From DASUPK01 sp963736685 (GTDB lineage Bacteria; Actinomycetota; Thermoleophilia; Solirubrobacterales; 70-9), in contig CAVTPZ010000036.1 in assembly GCA_963736685.1 (NCBI GenBank), forward strand, positions 52,712 to 116,711: 64,000 nucleotides of DNA, given 5' to 3'. Of this stretch, positions 51,686 to 60,034 are shown piece after piece. How positions within the stretch are numbered: position 1 is the first letter of the stretch; the number at the start of each line of letters is the position of its first letter. Under the pieces are notes generated by a model that was not told the DNA's origin, ran no database searches, and worked only from the letters and a program-made list of their open reading frames with translations. The position numbers and the translations under genes were made by a program.

Positions 51686-51942
51686 GCCGATTGCTTGACG
51701 CCCACGAAATGGGCGATCGCGGCGATAGAGCCGAAGTTCTCCTCGGTGATCTCGACGTCGCTGACCTCTAGTCCGTAGCGCGACTGAACCTCTTCGACGA
51801 GCTCGACGAAACCGAGTGAGTCGATGACACCGAGGGCCAGGAAGTCGTCCTCGTCGGAGAGCTCGACGCCGGGATGCATGTAGAGGAAGTTGTCCTCGAC
51901 GTAGGACCGCATCTCGGCGCGCACGTCGTTGTCCTTGGTCAT
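51682..51942 (-). CDS. Stand-alone acyl carrier protein
   Basis: 86 residues. The phosphopantetheine attachment Ser is in LGVIDSLGFVELVEEVQSRYG (GVIDSLG, near residue 40), and the four-helix layout and acidic character fit ACP. It differs from a housekeeping AcpP (DSLDSVELVM), suggesting a dedicated carrier for the neighbouring ligase. Overlaps asnB-like (ATGA) and the ligase (TTGA). Confidence 0.9.
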   Translation of the reverse strand: MTKDNDVRAEMRSYVEDNFLYMHPGVELSDEDDFLALGVIDSLGFVELVEEVQSRYGLEVSDVEITEENFGSIAAIAHFVGVKQSA

Positions 51943-53897
51943 GCGACCTGCTCCTCTGTGCGGTCGAGTCTCACGCGTGGCTCATCGGTCTCGGGCTCGT
52001 AGGACTTGAGCTCGCCGCTGAAGAACTCACGATGCCACAACTGGGTGGATAGCACCCCTACCAGCGCCATCCCCTCGCGAAACCCGGTGGCCCGCCCGGC
52101 TCGGCAGCGACGCACGAGGCCCGCGACGCGTCCGGCGTCCCAGATCCCCGTCTCCTCGAGGGCGTCGGCTGAGAGGCTCTCCTCGACCCAGCCGGCGCAT
52201 CCGGCGGCGAAGAACGGCGCCACTTCCGGAGCCCGGTATGGCTGCTTGGAGCGGTTCACGACCTCCGCGGGCAGCAGGTCGGCGGCGAGCTCGCGCAGGG
52301 CGACCTTCTCGGTGAGCCCGGCCAGCTTACGCTCGGCCGGTAGCCGCGCCGCGTGCTCGAAAACACGGTGATCGAGAAACGGAAACCGCCCCTCGACGCC
52401 GTGCGCCATCGCAACCCTGTCGCCCTGCGCGCCGAGCAGGTATGGCTCCAACAGCGTCGAGATCTCCAGCCATGAGGCGCGCTGCAGGCTCGACCAGTTG
52501 CCGAAGCTGGCGGGGAGTCCCTCGCGAAGACGTGCGAGCGAGGCGCCGTCGCCCAGCTGAGCGGCGACCTCGCGGCTGTAGAACGCCTTCACCGCCTCCG
52601 TCGCCATCGCGCGCGTCATGTGCGAGGAAAGTGGGTCGTCGGCATCGCCCGTCTCGAGCAGGAAGCGGTCCCAGGCGGGCCCACGGCGCGCCTCGGCGGG
52701 CAGGTACGGATAGAGGTCCTCGAGCATCTCGCGAGCTCCCTCGGGGTCCCGTTCGTACACCTCGCGCACGACGACCTCCTTGAAGAGGTCATAGCCCCAG
52801 AACAGCTCGTCCGCTCCCTCGCCGGTGGCGACGACGACGATGTCATTGGCGCGAACCTCGTTGGAGAGAAGGAACAGCGGCACCGGCGCGGTGCGGATCA
52901 GCGGCGTCTCCGTGTGGCGGATCACGTCGCGAAAGGCGTCGGCGATATCTGCCGGACCGATCTCGACGACGTGGTGGTCGGTGCCGAGCGCGCGGGCCAC
53001 CTCCTCCTGATGACCACGTTCGTCGTAATCAGGGTCCTGGAAGGCGACCGAGAAGGTGCGCAGCTGATGCTCGGCCTCTCGCTGGGCCAGAGCGACGATC
53101 AGGCTCGAATCAAGGCCGCCCGAGAGATAGGCGCCAACCGGGACATCGGCCCGCAGGCGGAGGCGGACGCTGTCCCGCAGCAGCTCCTCCAGAGATCCCT
53201 CCGGTCCGTCGTCTTGATCGAAGGAGGGCGTCCACCATGTGCGTTCCTCAACGATGCGACCAGCCTCCCAGACAACGAAGCCGCCCGGACGGACCTGCCG
53301 TATCCCGCGAAAGACGGTCTGCGGCGGGCGCGGCCCCCAGAGCGTGAAGACGTCATCGAGTCCAGCAAGATCCGGTTCCGGGCGAACCTCCTCCGAAGCG
53401 AAGATCGCCTTGGCCTCGGAGCCGAAGACGAGTGTCCCGTCGTCCAGCAGCGAGTAGTGGAGAGGGCGCACGCCGAACCGGTCGCGGATCAGCGTCAGCC
53501 GGCGCGGGCCAGGCTGCCACCAGGCGATTGCGAACTGGCCGTTGAAGCGGTCGAGCGCGCCAGTGCCCTCGCGCTCCAGCAGTCGCAGCACGACCTCGGT
53601 GTCTGTGGTCGTCGCGAAGGTCTCGCCACGGGCCTCCAGGTCGCGTCGAAGCTCGTAGTGGTTGTAGACCTCGCCGTTGTAGACGACCATCGCGCCGCCG
53701 CTCTCCTCTATCGGCTGCCAGCCACCGGGCAAATCGAAGATCGAGAGCCGCGTGTTGACCAGCCCGCAGCCGGCATCGAGCGCATATCCGTAGCCGTCAG
53801 GGCCGCGGTGGCGCAGCGCCCGCGACATCCGCAGCAGCGCCTGCTCGTCGGGGGGCGGCCCACGCCGAGGGCGAACGATGCCGGCGATGCCGCACAC
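51939..53897 (-). CDS. asnB: Glutamine-hydrolysing asparagine synthase-like amidotransferase
   Basis: 652 residues from GTG 53897. The class II glutaminase domain begins with Cys2 (MCGIAGIVRPRRG) and has LSIFDLPGGWQPI and YNGEVYNHYELR. The synthetase domain has the PP-loop LSGGLDSSLIVALA and later TGEGADELFWGYD, EGRFPFLDHRVFEHAARLP and NRSKQPYRAP. The glutaminase and synthetase halves are complete. In a carrier-protein cassette this enzyme more likely amidates a pathway intermediate than free aspartate, as amidotransferases do in exosortase-linked and natural-product loci. Three bases separate it from the NadE-like gene. Confidence 0.88.
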   Translation of the reverse strand: MCGIAGIVRPRRGPPPDEQALLRMSRALRHRGPDGYGYALDAGCGLVNTRLSIFDLPGGWQPIEESGGAMVVYNGEVYNHYELRRDLEARGETFATTTDTEVVLRLLEREGTGALDRFNGQFAIAWWQPGPRRLTLIRDRFGVRPLHYSLLDDGTLVFGSEAKAIFASEEVRPEPDLAGLDDVFTLWGPRPPQTVFRGIRQVRPGGFVVWEAGRIVEERTWWTPSFDQDDGPEGSLEELLRDSVRLRLRADVPVGAYLSGGLDSSLIVALAQREAEHQLRTFSVAFQDPDYDERGHQEEVARALGTDHHVVEIGPADIADAFRDVIRHTETPLIRTAPVPLFLLSNEVRANDIVVVATGEGADELFWGYDLFKEVVVREVYERDPEGAREMLEDLYPYLPAEARRGPAWDRFLLETGDADDPLSSHMTRAMATEAVKAFYSREVAAQLGDGASLARLREGLPASFGNWSSLQRASWLEISTLLEPYLLGAQGDRVAMAHGVEGRFPFLDHRVFEHAARLPAERKLAGLTEKVALRELAADLLPAEVVNRSKQPYRAPEVAPFFAAGCAGWVEESLSADALEETGIWDAGRVAGLVRRCRAGRATGFREGMALVGVLSTQLWHREFFSGELKSYEPETDEPRVRLDRTEEQVA

Positions 53898-53900
53898 CCC

Positions 53901-54863
53901 CTAGCCCTCGGGCTCCACGATTACCGGGGGCGCCTGCAGGTAAACGGTGGCGACCCGGCGCCGTTCGATCTCCTTGTAGGCGGCTTCGACCAGCTGCGGT
54001 TCGAGCCCAACCCGCGGGGCCAGCTCACCTGGCTCGATGCCTTGTGCGTGGCCCCACATGAGCAGATCCATCTGCTCGTAGGGGAAGCCGAAGTAGAACT
54101 CCTCCTGGCTCTGGGCGAGGCTGAAGGTGTCGGTGGTCGGCGACTGTGAGGTGATCGCCTCGGGGAGCCCGAGTGCAAGAGCCATCTCGTAGACCTGGCC
54201 TTTGTAGATCTTGGCGATCGGCTTTACGTCAGCGAGGCCGTCGCCGCCCTTGACGAAGAACCCCTGGTCGTACTCGAGCAGATTCGGCGTCCCAATCACC
54301 GCGTAGCCGAGACGGTCGGCCCAGGTGTACTCCAGGAGCTTCCTGACCCGCTGTTTCATGTTCGTGGCCGCGAGCAGCTCCTGATAAGGGCCCGGTGGGA
54401 TCCGCCGGCGATCCTGCGTACCGTCAGGGCGTTGGATGACGAGGGAGAAAAAGACGATCCCGCCACGCGGCTCGGAGCGCACGAGCTTGTGCTTCCAGTC
54501 GGGCTCGTAGTCGGGAAAGACCTCGCGGATTGCCTCGTCGCGGCGGTCGTAGCAACCGAGCACATGCAGGGCGTCGCTGATCGGCTCCTCGACGGTTGGG
54601 GCGTCGAGCGCCTCGGCGAGCATCAGGCCGAGGTCACTGGAGCGATGGCCGACGTCGCGCTCGGGGAGTCGCAGCAGCAGCACGTTCTCGCGGCCGAGTC
54701 CACGGACCGAGAGCGCTGCGGTGACGCTCGAGTCGATCCCACCCGAGACAGCCACCACGGCGCCGCGGCGACCGAGTCCACGCACGGCGTCGGCCGTGCC
54801 CGCAGCGAGCTTCTCGATCATCTGCTCGGGGTCGAAGGGGATGCCGTCTCTGCTCGTCGTCAT
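53901..54863 (-). CDS. NadE-like ATP pyrophosphatase (NAD synthase family)
   Basis: 320 residues, ammonia-dependent type (no nitrilase glutaminase domain). The PP-loop is AVVAVSGGIDSSVTAALSV near residue 40; ATNMKQRVRKLLEYTWA, VIGTPNLLEYDQGFFVKGGDGLADVKPIAKIYKGQVYEMA and SQSPTTDTFSLAQSQEEFYFGFPYEQMDLLMWG match the NadE core. A region of about 50 residues (DYEPDWKHKLVRS...RRRIPPGPYQELL) before ATNMKQR is longer than in housekeeping NadE. Residence in an ACP/ligase/AsnB operon suggests a pathway-specific amide-forming role; ordinary NAD synthesis cannot be excluded. First gene of the minus cassette. Confidence 0.82.
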   Translation of the reverse strand: MTTSRDGIPFDPEQMIEKLAAGTADAVRGLGRRGAVVAVSGGIDSSVTAALSVRGLGRENVLLLRLPERDVGHRSSDLGLMLAEALDAPTVEEPISDALHVLGCYDRRDEAIREVFPDYEPDWKHKLVRSEPRGGIVFFSLVIQRPDGTQDRRRIPPGPYQELLAATNMKQRVRKLLEYTWADRLGYAVIGTPNLLEYDQGFFVKGGDGLADVKPIAKIYKGQVYEMALALGLPEAITSQSPTTDTFSLAQSQEEFYFGFPYEQMDLLMWGHAQGIEPGELAPRVGLEPQLVEAAYKEIERRRVATVYLQAPPVIVEPEG

Positions 54864-54897
54864 AGATTGAGGATCTTCCCGCTAGTGTCGCGGCCAC

Positions 54898-55938
54898 ATG
54901 GCCGAGATACGCCCCCTCCTGCGGTCAGACCTACCTGCGGTCGCGGAGCTGCTGACCGCAAATCTTCCCCCATGGACTGACGATGTGTTGGGCTCACTGG
55001 CGGCTACTTTTGTCGACGGTCCCTGGGCTGACGAGTCCCTTCCCTCCCTGATCGCCGCCCAGGACGGCAAGGTGGTCGGCTTCATAGGCGCTCAGGTGCG
55101 GCGCTTTCGCCTGGCCGACCGTAGCCTTACCGGAGTGTGCGCGTCGGATCTCACGGTCGATCCTGCGAGCCGCGGAGGCGCTACTGGGGCACTCCTGTTT
55201 CGCCGCCTGCTCCTTGCCGGTCAGGACTTTACGTATACCGACACCGCCAGCGACGAGGCTGTGCGCATGTGCCGCGTGTTCGGGGGCGACCTCGACCACG
55301 CCCGCTGCTGCGACTGGATGGTCACGCTGCGCCCGGCGCGCTGGCTGAGCAGGCTCGCCACCGCCACGGCTCGCCGGCAGCGCCTCCATAAGGATGTCCC
55401 GGTGAGGGCGCTCGCCCTCAAGCCGCCGCGGCGCGCCGGCAAACCGGAATCGCCGCCCGGCATAGCCGGCGTGGACGCAGACGCGGCGGGAATCGTCGCC
55501 GCGTTGGCGAAAATCAAGAACGGGCCGCGCCTTCGTGTCGACTATGAGGAGGCTCCACTCGGCTACCTGCTCCGCGAGGTCGAACAGCACTTCGGCGGAC
55601 TCACAGCCCGGGTCGTGCACCGCGAAGGCGAACCGATCGGCTGGTACGCCCTCGTGCCCGTCTCGCCCGTCGTAGTTCGCGTCCTTCACCTCTTCGCCGG
55701 CGAGCAGGACACCCCGGACGTGCTCGGCGAGCTCCTCGTCGGCGCCCGCGCAAGCGGGGCGGCCGTCGTCTGCGGACGGGTCGAACCGCACTTGACGGAT
55801 ACGCTCGTGGCACGGCGGACGCTGGTCGGCTTCGCGCGGCGTCCCTGGGTCCACACGCGCGAGCCTGAAATTCGGGCGCTCCTGGGTTCCAGCGACTCGG
55901 CCGTCACCCAGCTCGACTCCGAGTGGTTTGTCAACTGA
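54898..55938 (+). CDS. GNAT-family N-acyltransferase, probably two GNAT-like halves
   Basis: 346 residues from ATG 54898. The N-terminal half is a GNAT fold: MAEIRPLLRSDLPAVAELLTANLPPW, GKVVGFIGAQV, CASDLTVDPASRGGATGALLFRRLL (acyl-CoA pyrophosphate loop RGGATG) and TASDEAVRMCRVFGG. Residues 205-340 (RLRVDYEEAPLGYLL..., VVHREGEPIGWYALVPV, RVLHLFAGEQDTPDVLGELLVGARASG) look like a second, degenerate unit. It is divergent from the NadE-like gene with 34 bases between starts, so the two could share a control region. Probably the acyl-transfer step of the cassette; substrate unknown. Confidence 0.8.
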   Translation: MAEIRPLLRSDLPAVAELLTANLPPWTDDVLGSLAATFVDGPWADESLPSLIAAQDGKVVGFIGAQVRRFRLADRSLTGVCASDLTVDPASRGGATGALLFRRLLLAGQDFTYTDTASDEAVRMCRVFGGDLDHARCCDWMVTLRPARWLSRLATATARRQRLHKDVPVRALALKPPRRAGKPESPPGIAGVDADAAGIVAALAKIKNGPRLRVDYEEAPLGYLLREVEQHFGGLTARVVHREGEPIGWYALVPVSPVVVRVLHLFAGEQDTPDVLGELLVGARASGAAVVCGRVEPHLTDTLVARRTLVGFARRPWVHTREPEIRALLGSSDSAVTQLDSEWFVN

Positions 55939-55979
55939 GCGCGAGCCACGCGGGCATGCGTTGAGCCGTGACATAGGCC

Positions 55980-57917
55980 TCACCCTCTCTCGGACTCACC
56001 TTGGAGCCGACTGATCAGCTCACTGAGCGCCACCGCCCCGATATCGCCTTCCTCGTGAGAGCGAACTGACAACGTGTCGGCCTCCTGCTCCCTGTCGCCG
56101 AGCACGACCATGTAGGGCGCCTTGGAGAGCTCCGCGTCGCGGATCTTCTTCCCGACCGACTCCGTGCGATCGTCGACCCGGGGCCGAAGGCCGGCGGCGC
56201 GGAGCTCCGCCGCCACCTCCCTGGCACGCCCATTGTGCCGGTCGGCGACCGGCAGGACGACCGCCTGCACGGGCGCCAGCCAGAGCGGAAAGCGCCCGCC
56301 ATAATGCTCGATCAGGATCCCGGCGAAGCGTTCCATCGAGCCGAGCAGCGCGCGGTGGATCATCACCGGCCGGTGATCGGCGTTGTCGGCGCCGGTGTAC
56401 GCGAGATCGAAGCGCTCCGGCATCTGGAAGTCGAGCTGGCAGGTCCCGCATTGCCAGGAACGGCCGAGCGCGTCGGTGATGTGGAAGTCGATCTTCGGCC
56501 CGTAGAAGGTGCCCTCGCCCGGGCTGACGTCGTACTCGCGGCCCTGCCGCTCGAGGGCCTCGCGGAGCGCCCCCTCCGCCCTCTCCCACTGCTCGTCAGT
56601 ACCGATCGACTTGTCCGGGCGGGTGGAGAGCTCCACCCTGGCTTCATCGAAGCCGAAGCGCTCGTAGAGCTCGTCGATGCCGGCGCAGATCGAGTCGACC
56701 TCATCGGTGACCTGGTCGAGCGTGCAGTAGACGTGGGCATCGTCCTGGGTGAACGCGCGGACGCGAAGCAGACCGTGGAGAACGCCCTCGCGTTCCCAGC
56801 GTGAGACGAGGCCGAACTCGGCGAGCCGCAGCGGCAGCTCGCGATAGGAGTGATGGCCGGAGGCGTAGACGAGGCAGGCGCCGGGGCAGTTCATCGGCTT
56901 GAGCGCGTATTCGCGTTCGTGCTCGGCGTTCTCCCTCTCCGAAGGCGCGGTGAAGAACATGTTCTCCTTGTAGTTGTCCCAGTGGCCCGAGCGGTGCCAG
57001 AGCTCGACGTCGAGCACCTGCGGGGTCTTGATCTCCTCGTAGCCGCGGGCGTCGAGCTGCTTGCGGACCTCCGCCTCGATCAGCCGCAGCAACACGGTGC
57101 CCTGCGGGAGCCAGAACGGCATCCCGGGCGCCTCGGGTCGGAACTGGAAGAGGTTGAGCTCCGGACCGATCCGGCGGTGGTCGCGCTCGCGGGCCTGCTC
57201 GAGCCGCTCGAGATATTGCTCGAGCTCCTTGCGGTCGAGGAAGGCCGTCCCGTACACACGGGTCAGCATCTGGCGGGTCTCGTCCCCACGCCAGTAGGCG
57301 CCGGCCAGGGAGGTCAGCTTGAAGGCGCCGATGCGACCCGTCGAGGGACCGTGCGGCCCGCGGCAGAGATCCTCGAACTCCCCGTTTCGGTAGAGCGACA
57401 CTGCCTCCGCGCCCTCGTCGCGGATCAGATCCTCGATCAGCTCGACCTTGTAGTCCTGTCCCTCCTCGCGAAAGTGCTCGATGGCCTCCTTCGCGGGCAG
57501 CTCGCGACGCTGGAAGGGCTCGTCGGCCTTGATGTGCTCCTTCATCCGCTCCTCGATCCGGGCCAGATCCTCCTCGCCGGGGCGCTCGTCCGGAAACTCG
57601 ATGTCGTAGTAGAAGCCGTTCTCGATCGGAGGCCCGATCGAGATCTTGGCCTTGGGCCAGAGGTCGAGCACCGACTCCGCCAGGACGTGGGCTGCGTCGT
57701 GGCGAATCAGCTCGAGGGCCTCGGGGCTCTTGTCCGTGACGATCTCGATCCGCTCCCCATCCTCGAGAGGGGCCGAGAGGTCGCGAAGCTCGCCATCGAT
57801 CTTGAGCGCGAGCGCAGCCTTGGCGAGCCCGGCGCCGATCGCGGCAGCGGCGTCGGCGCCCGTGGCCCCGGAATCGAGCTCGAGCTCGGAGTCGTCTGGC
57901 AGCTTGACCTTGATCAC
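55980..57917 (-). CDS. thrS: Threonyl-tRNA synthetase
   Basis: About 645 residues from GTG 57917 (VIKVKLPDDSELELDSGATGADAAAAIG); an ATG at 57947 adds ten residues. Domains: TGS, editing N2 domain (RHDAAHVLAESVLDLWP with HxxxH), catalytic class II core (YALKPMNCPGACLVYASGHHSYRELPLRLAEFG, zinc Cys and His), motif 2 region RVRAFTQDDAHVYC, motif 3 GSMERFAGILIEHYGGRFPLWLAP, and the C-terminal anticodon-binding domain. In related genomes thrS often directly precedes infC; here a 6-kb cassette lies between. Confidence 0.96.
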   Translation of the reverse strand: MIKVKLPDDSELELDSGATGADAAAAIGAGLAKAALALKIDGELRDLSAPLEDGERIEIVTDKSPEALELIRHDAAHVLAESVLDLWPKAKISIGPPIENGFYYDIEFPDERPGEEDLARIEERMKEHIKADEPFQRRELPAKEAIEHFREEGQDYKVELIEDLIRDEGAEAVSLYRNGEFEDLCRGPHGPSTGRIGAFKLTSLAGAYWRGDETRQMLTRVYGTAFLDRKELEQYLERLEQARERDHRRIGPELNLFQFRPEAPGMPFWLPQGTVLLRLIEAEVRKQLDARGYEEIKTPQVLDVELWHRSGHWDNYKENMFFTAPSERENAEHEREYALKPMNCPGACLVYASGHHSYRELPLRLAEFGLVSRWEREGVLHGLLRVRAFTQDDAHVYCTLDQVTDEVDSICAGIDELYERFGFDEARVELSTRPDKSIGTDEQWERAEGALREALERQGREYDVSPGEGTFYGPKIDFHITDALGRSWQCGTCQLDFQMPERFDLAYTGADNADHRPVMIHRALLGSMERFAGILIEHYGGRFPLWLAPVQAVVLPVADRHNGRAREVAAELRAAGLRPRVDDRTESVGKKIRDAELSKAPYMVVLGDREQEADTLSVRSHEEGDIGAVALSELISRLQGESERG

Positions 57918-58002
57918 GCGGCTAAATCTAGCCGTGGTCGTTCCCACCCAGCTTGCAGGGGACGCGCAACTCGAGCGCCGTACTGGGACAGCTACTCCTG
58001 AG

Positions 58003-58075
58003 TGGGCACAGCTGGGCTCGAACCAGCGACCTCCGCCTTGTCGAGGCGGCGCTCTCCCAACTGAGCTATGCGCCC
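58003..58075 (-). tRNA. tRNA-Val (GAC)
   Basis: Folds as a complete 73-nt cloverleaf without encoded CCA: acceptor GGGCGCA/TGTGCCC (one G-U), D-arm GCTC/GAGC, anticodon stem CCGCC/GGCGG with loop TCGACAA (anticodon GAC), variable AGGTC, T-arm GCTGG-TTCGAGC-CCAGC, discriminator A. The base before the anticodon is C33 rather than the nearly universal U33. It lies between thrS and the epimerase gene. Confidence 0.93.
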
Positions 58076-58107
58076 TGGGACGGGAAAGTTAGCGCGTGGT
58101 GTGCCGG

Positions 58108-59112
58108 CTACGCGACAGGCGCGGTCGGAGCCTGAACGGTGGCGGGCGCCTCCGGGAGGAGACCCTTGGCGCGCATCGTGATCTTGAAGGTCTCGAGGGT
58201 GTCGTACTTCGGCTGCCAGCCGGCTGTCGACTTGAGCTTCTCTGTGGAGACGACCCACGGATAGCGGATGAAGTCGAGGTTCCCGGCGGGCGCCTCGGTG
58301 CGCGGCACGCGCAGCTTCCACATTGCGCCATTGACGCGCTTCATCGTCTTCAGCGAGATGTTCCGCGTCTTCTTGCCGACCAGCTCGGCCGCCCTGCCCC
58401 AGGTGAGCAGCCCGTCGCCGGCCAGATTGAACGCGCCGGCGTGCTTGCCGTCGAGCAGCGCGATCAGCGCCGAGACGACGTCGTCCTCGTGGACCAGCTG
58501 GAATTCCTCATCGACACCGTCCAGGATCGGGACGAAGGGGTTGTTGCCGAAGGCGCGCACGATGTAGTTGTCGACGCTCGGACCGAAGACGATCGAGGGC
58601 CGGACGATGGTCATCACGGCGTCGGGGTTCTGCAGCGCCCAGAGCTGCGCGATGCGATCGGAGTCGGCCTTGTGCTTCGCGTAGGAGAAGTCGGGGGCAC
58701 CCCGCACCGGCCAGTCCTCGGCGATCGGCTTGGGGTTGTCCGGGAAGGCGCCGTAGGCGGTCGCAGACGAGGTCATGACCACCTGCTTGATTCCCGCATC
58801 GGAGGCGGCCTGCAGCACGGCCTGGGTCCCGTTGACGTCGATGTCGTACATCTTGTCCTCGTCCCTGATCGGGTTGAGGACGAAGGCGAAGTGCATGAGG
58901 GCGTCGATCTCGTGGCGCTCGAGCAGGTCCTTCATCTGCCCGCGGTCCCTGATGTCGGCCTTGACGAACTCGTGCTTCGGCCAGCTGCGAGGCGGCGGGC
59001 GAAGGTCGACGTCGACGATCTTCTCGGTCTCCTCGCGAGCGGAGAGCTCGTCCGTGAGCCGGCCGCCGATGTACCCGGAACCGCCAGTGATCAGGTAGCG
59101 CACGGGGCGCAT
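58108..59112 (-). CDS. NAD-dependent epimerase/dehydratase (extended SDR)
   Basis: 334 residues. Rossmann motif RYLITGGSGYIGGRLTDEL, MHFAFVLNPI, MTSSATAYGAFPDNPKPI (Ser/Thr active-site strand), YAKHKADSDRI (Tyr-x-x-x-Lys) and RPSIVFGPSVDNYIVRAF. The C-terminal half has a substrate domain ending in an Ala/Pro-rich tail. It resembles GalE-like or hopanoid-associated epimerases; the sugar or substrate is unknown. The upstream region contains the AATCCGCAGTTTTCG motif at 59175-59189. Confidence 0.87.
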   Translation of the reverse strand: MRPVRYLITGGSGYIGGRLTDELSAREETEKIVDVDLRPPPRSWPKHEFVKADIRDRGQMKDLLERHEIDALMHFAFVLNPIRDEDKMYDIDVNGTQAVLQAASDAGIKQVVMTSSATAYGAFPDNPKPIAEDWPVRGAPDFSYAKHKADSDRIAQLWALQNPDAVMTIVRPSIVFGPSVDNYIVRAFGNNPFVPILDGVDEEFQLVHEDDVVSALIALLDGKHAGAFNLAGDGLLTWGRAAELVGKKTRNISLKTMKRVNGAMWKLRVPRTEAPAGNLDFIRYPWVVSTEKLKSTAGWQPKYDTLETFKITMRAKGLLPEAPATVQAPTAPVA

Positions 59113-59249
59113 CCTATCCTGGCCGGGTGGCCAATGTCTACAAGCAGTTGCTCACGGATGCCGTAGTCGTGGGAAATCCGCAGTTTTCGCAAAATTGCCC
59201 GCAATCCAAGCGCGAACTGCAACCTCTCGGTGGAAGTCGTGTTAGTTTC

Positions 59250-59386
59250 TCCTGACAGGCTTAAGTCAAGGCAGCGGACCGCCGACATTGAGCCATAAGA
59301 CTTGAAGGACCGACGGGCCGGCTGAAGCTCAGATTCGCCGGCGGCACGTCCTTTCGGATACAAAGGGCCCCTCACGGGGCCCTTTT
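59250..59386 (+). ncRNA. Candidate structured small RNA ending in a terminator
   Basis: In the 280-base gap between two minus-strand genes the plus strand can form, in order: hairpin 1, AAGTC (59263-59267) with GACTT (59299-59303) enclosing GGC/GCC and CGG/CCG; hairpin 2, AAGGAC (59305-59310) with GTCCTT (59348-59353) enclosing GCCGGC (59317-59322) with GCCGGC (59337-59342); then an intrinsic terminator (59362-59386). No reading frame or ribosome-binding site is evident. The region could instead be the 3' UTR of the NfeD-like gene plus the epimerase promoter. I could not match it to a known RNA family. Confidence 0.4.
59362..59386. terminator. Strong, probably bidirectional intrinsic terminator
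   Basis: AAAGGGCCCC (59362-59371), loop TCAC, GGGGCCCTTTT (59376-59386): a perfect 10-bp stem flanked by A- and T-runs. Read rightward it ends the candidate small RNA with TTTT; read leftward it would end the NfeD-like transcript, whose stop is six bases away. Confidence 0.85.
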
Positions 59387-59392
59387 CCGTGC

Positions 59393-59719
59393 TCAGGCCG
59401 GGTCTCGCTCGACGCTCAGGGTGAGGCCATGCACGGCCGTCACCCTCACCCGGGCACCCACCTCGACCCTCGCCCCGCACTCAGCGCGCCAGATCTCGCC
59501 GCGCAAGCGCACCCGGCCCCGCGGATCGCAGGCTTCGATCACCTGCGCTGAGGACCCGATCAGAGCCTCCTTCCCCGTGGCTATCCGGTAGCGCCTCAGG
59601 AAGCGGATCCAGAACCCGACCTCGGCGACCTCGATCGCCGCGGCCAGGGCCACCAGCGCGAGTCCCCATCCGGGCGGCAGGACGAGGAGCGCCAGGACGA
59701 TCGCGCCGACCAGAAGCAT
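59393..59719 (-). CDS. NfeD-like membrane protein (C-terminal OB domain type)
   Basis: 108 residues. Two hydrophobic spans (LLVGAIVLALLVLPPGWGLALVALAAAIEVAEVGFWIRF) are followed by a short OB-fold-like domain: YRIATGKEALIGSSAQVIEACDPRGRVRLRGEIWRAECGARVEVGARVRVTAVHGLTLSVER. The GxEALIG...G.V...GE.W.A....I..G..V.V..V.GL.L.V pattern is that of NfeD C-terminal domains. Such proteins usually partner SPFH/stomatin proteins, but none is encoded in the neighbouring kilobases. Confidence 0.83.
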   Translation of the reverse strand: MLLVGAIVLALLVLPPGWGLALVALAAAIEVAEVGFWIRFLRRYRIATGKEALIGSSAQVIEACDPRGRVRLRGEIWRAECGARVEVGARVRVTAVHGLTLSVERDPA

Positions 59720-59830
59720 GGCTCGATGCTACGAGCCGTGAGATCTACGCACTCCGTGCGTAATCCGAGGCAACCCACCTCAGTGCTCACCACAGAGGGG
59801 GCCGCACCCCTGCATCCCGATGAAAAACCC

Positions 59831-59932
59831 ATGGAAAACCCCACAATTCCCATCTACGCACGGCTTGCCGGAGCCTGGGTCATCCTGACCTTTGTGATCC
59901 TCCTCCTGCTGACCGTCAACTCACTCGGCTAG
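59831..59932 (+). CDS. Possible 33-residue membrane microprotein
   Basis: MENPTIPIYARLAGAWVILT-FVILLLLTVNSLG from ATG 59831 to TAG 59932: a short polar N-terminus and one strongly hydrophobic span. The residue pattern looks like a genuine small membrane protein, but the ribosome-binding site is weak (no clear GGAG) and no family is recognised. Confidence 0.35.
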   Translation: MENPTIPIYARLAGAWVILTFVILLLLTVNSLG

Positions 59933-59976
59933 CCCTCGATTCTCGGGCGAGAAGCCCATCGCAACGCGCAACGTGC

Positions 59977-60008
59977 GGCGGCCCCACGGCGAGTGCCGCA
60001 GGGCCGCC
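59977..60008. terminator. Hairpin downstream of the small secreted protein gene
   Basis: GGCGGCCC (59977-59984) pairs with GGGCCGCC (60001-60008), with an inner CGGC/GCCG. It sits 27 bases past the stop of the minus-strand secreted-protein gene. There is no T-run, so factor-independent termination is uncertain. Confidence 0.4.
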
Positions 60009-60034
60009 AGCTCACGTCCGTACGGATGCGACGG

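Noticed and set aside
54865..54897. Defined divergent promoter between the NadE-like and GNAT genes
   Set aside because: A TAGTGT hexamer is present, but no -35 at a proper distance could be found on either strand, so I do not list it.
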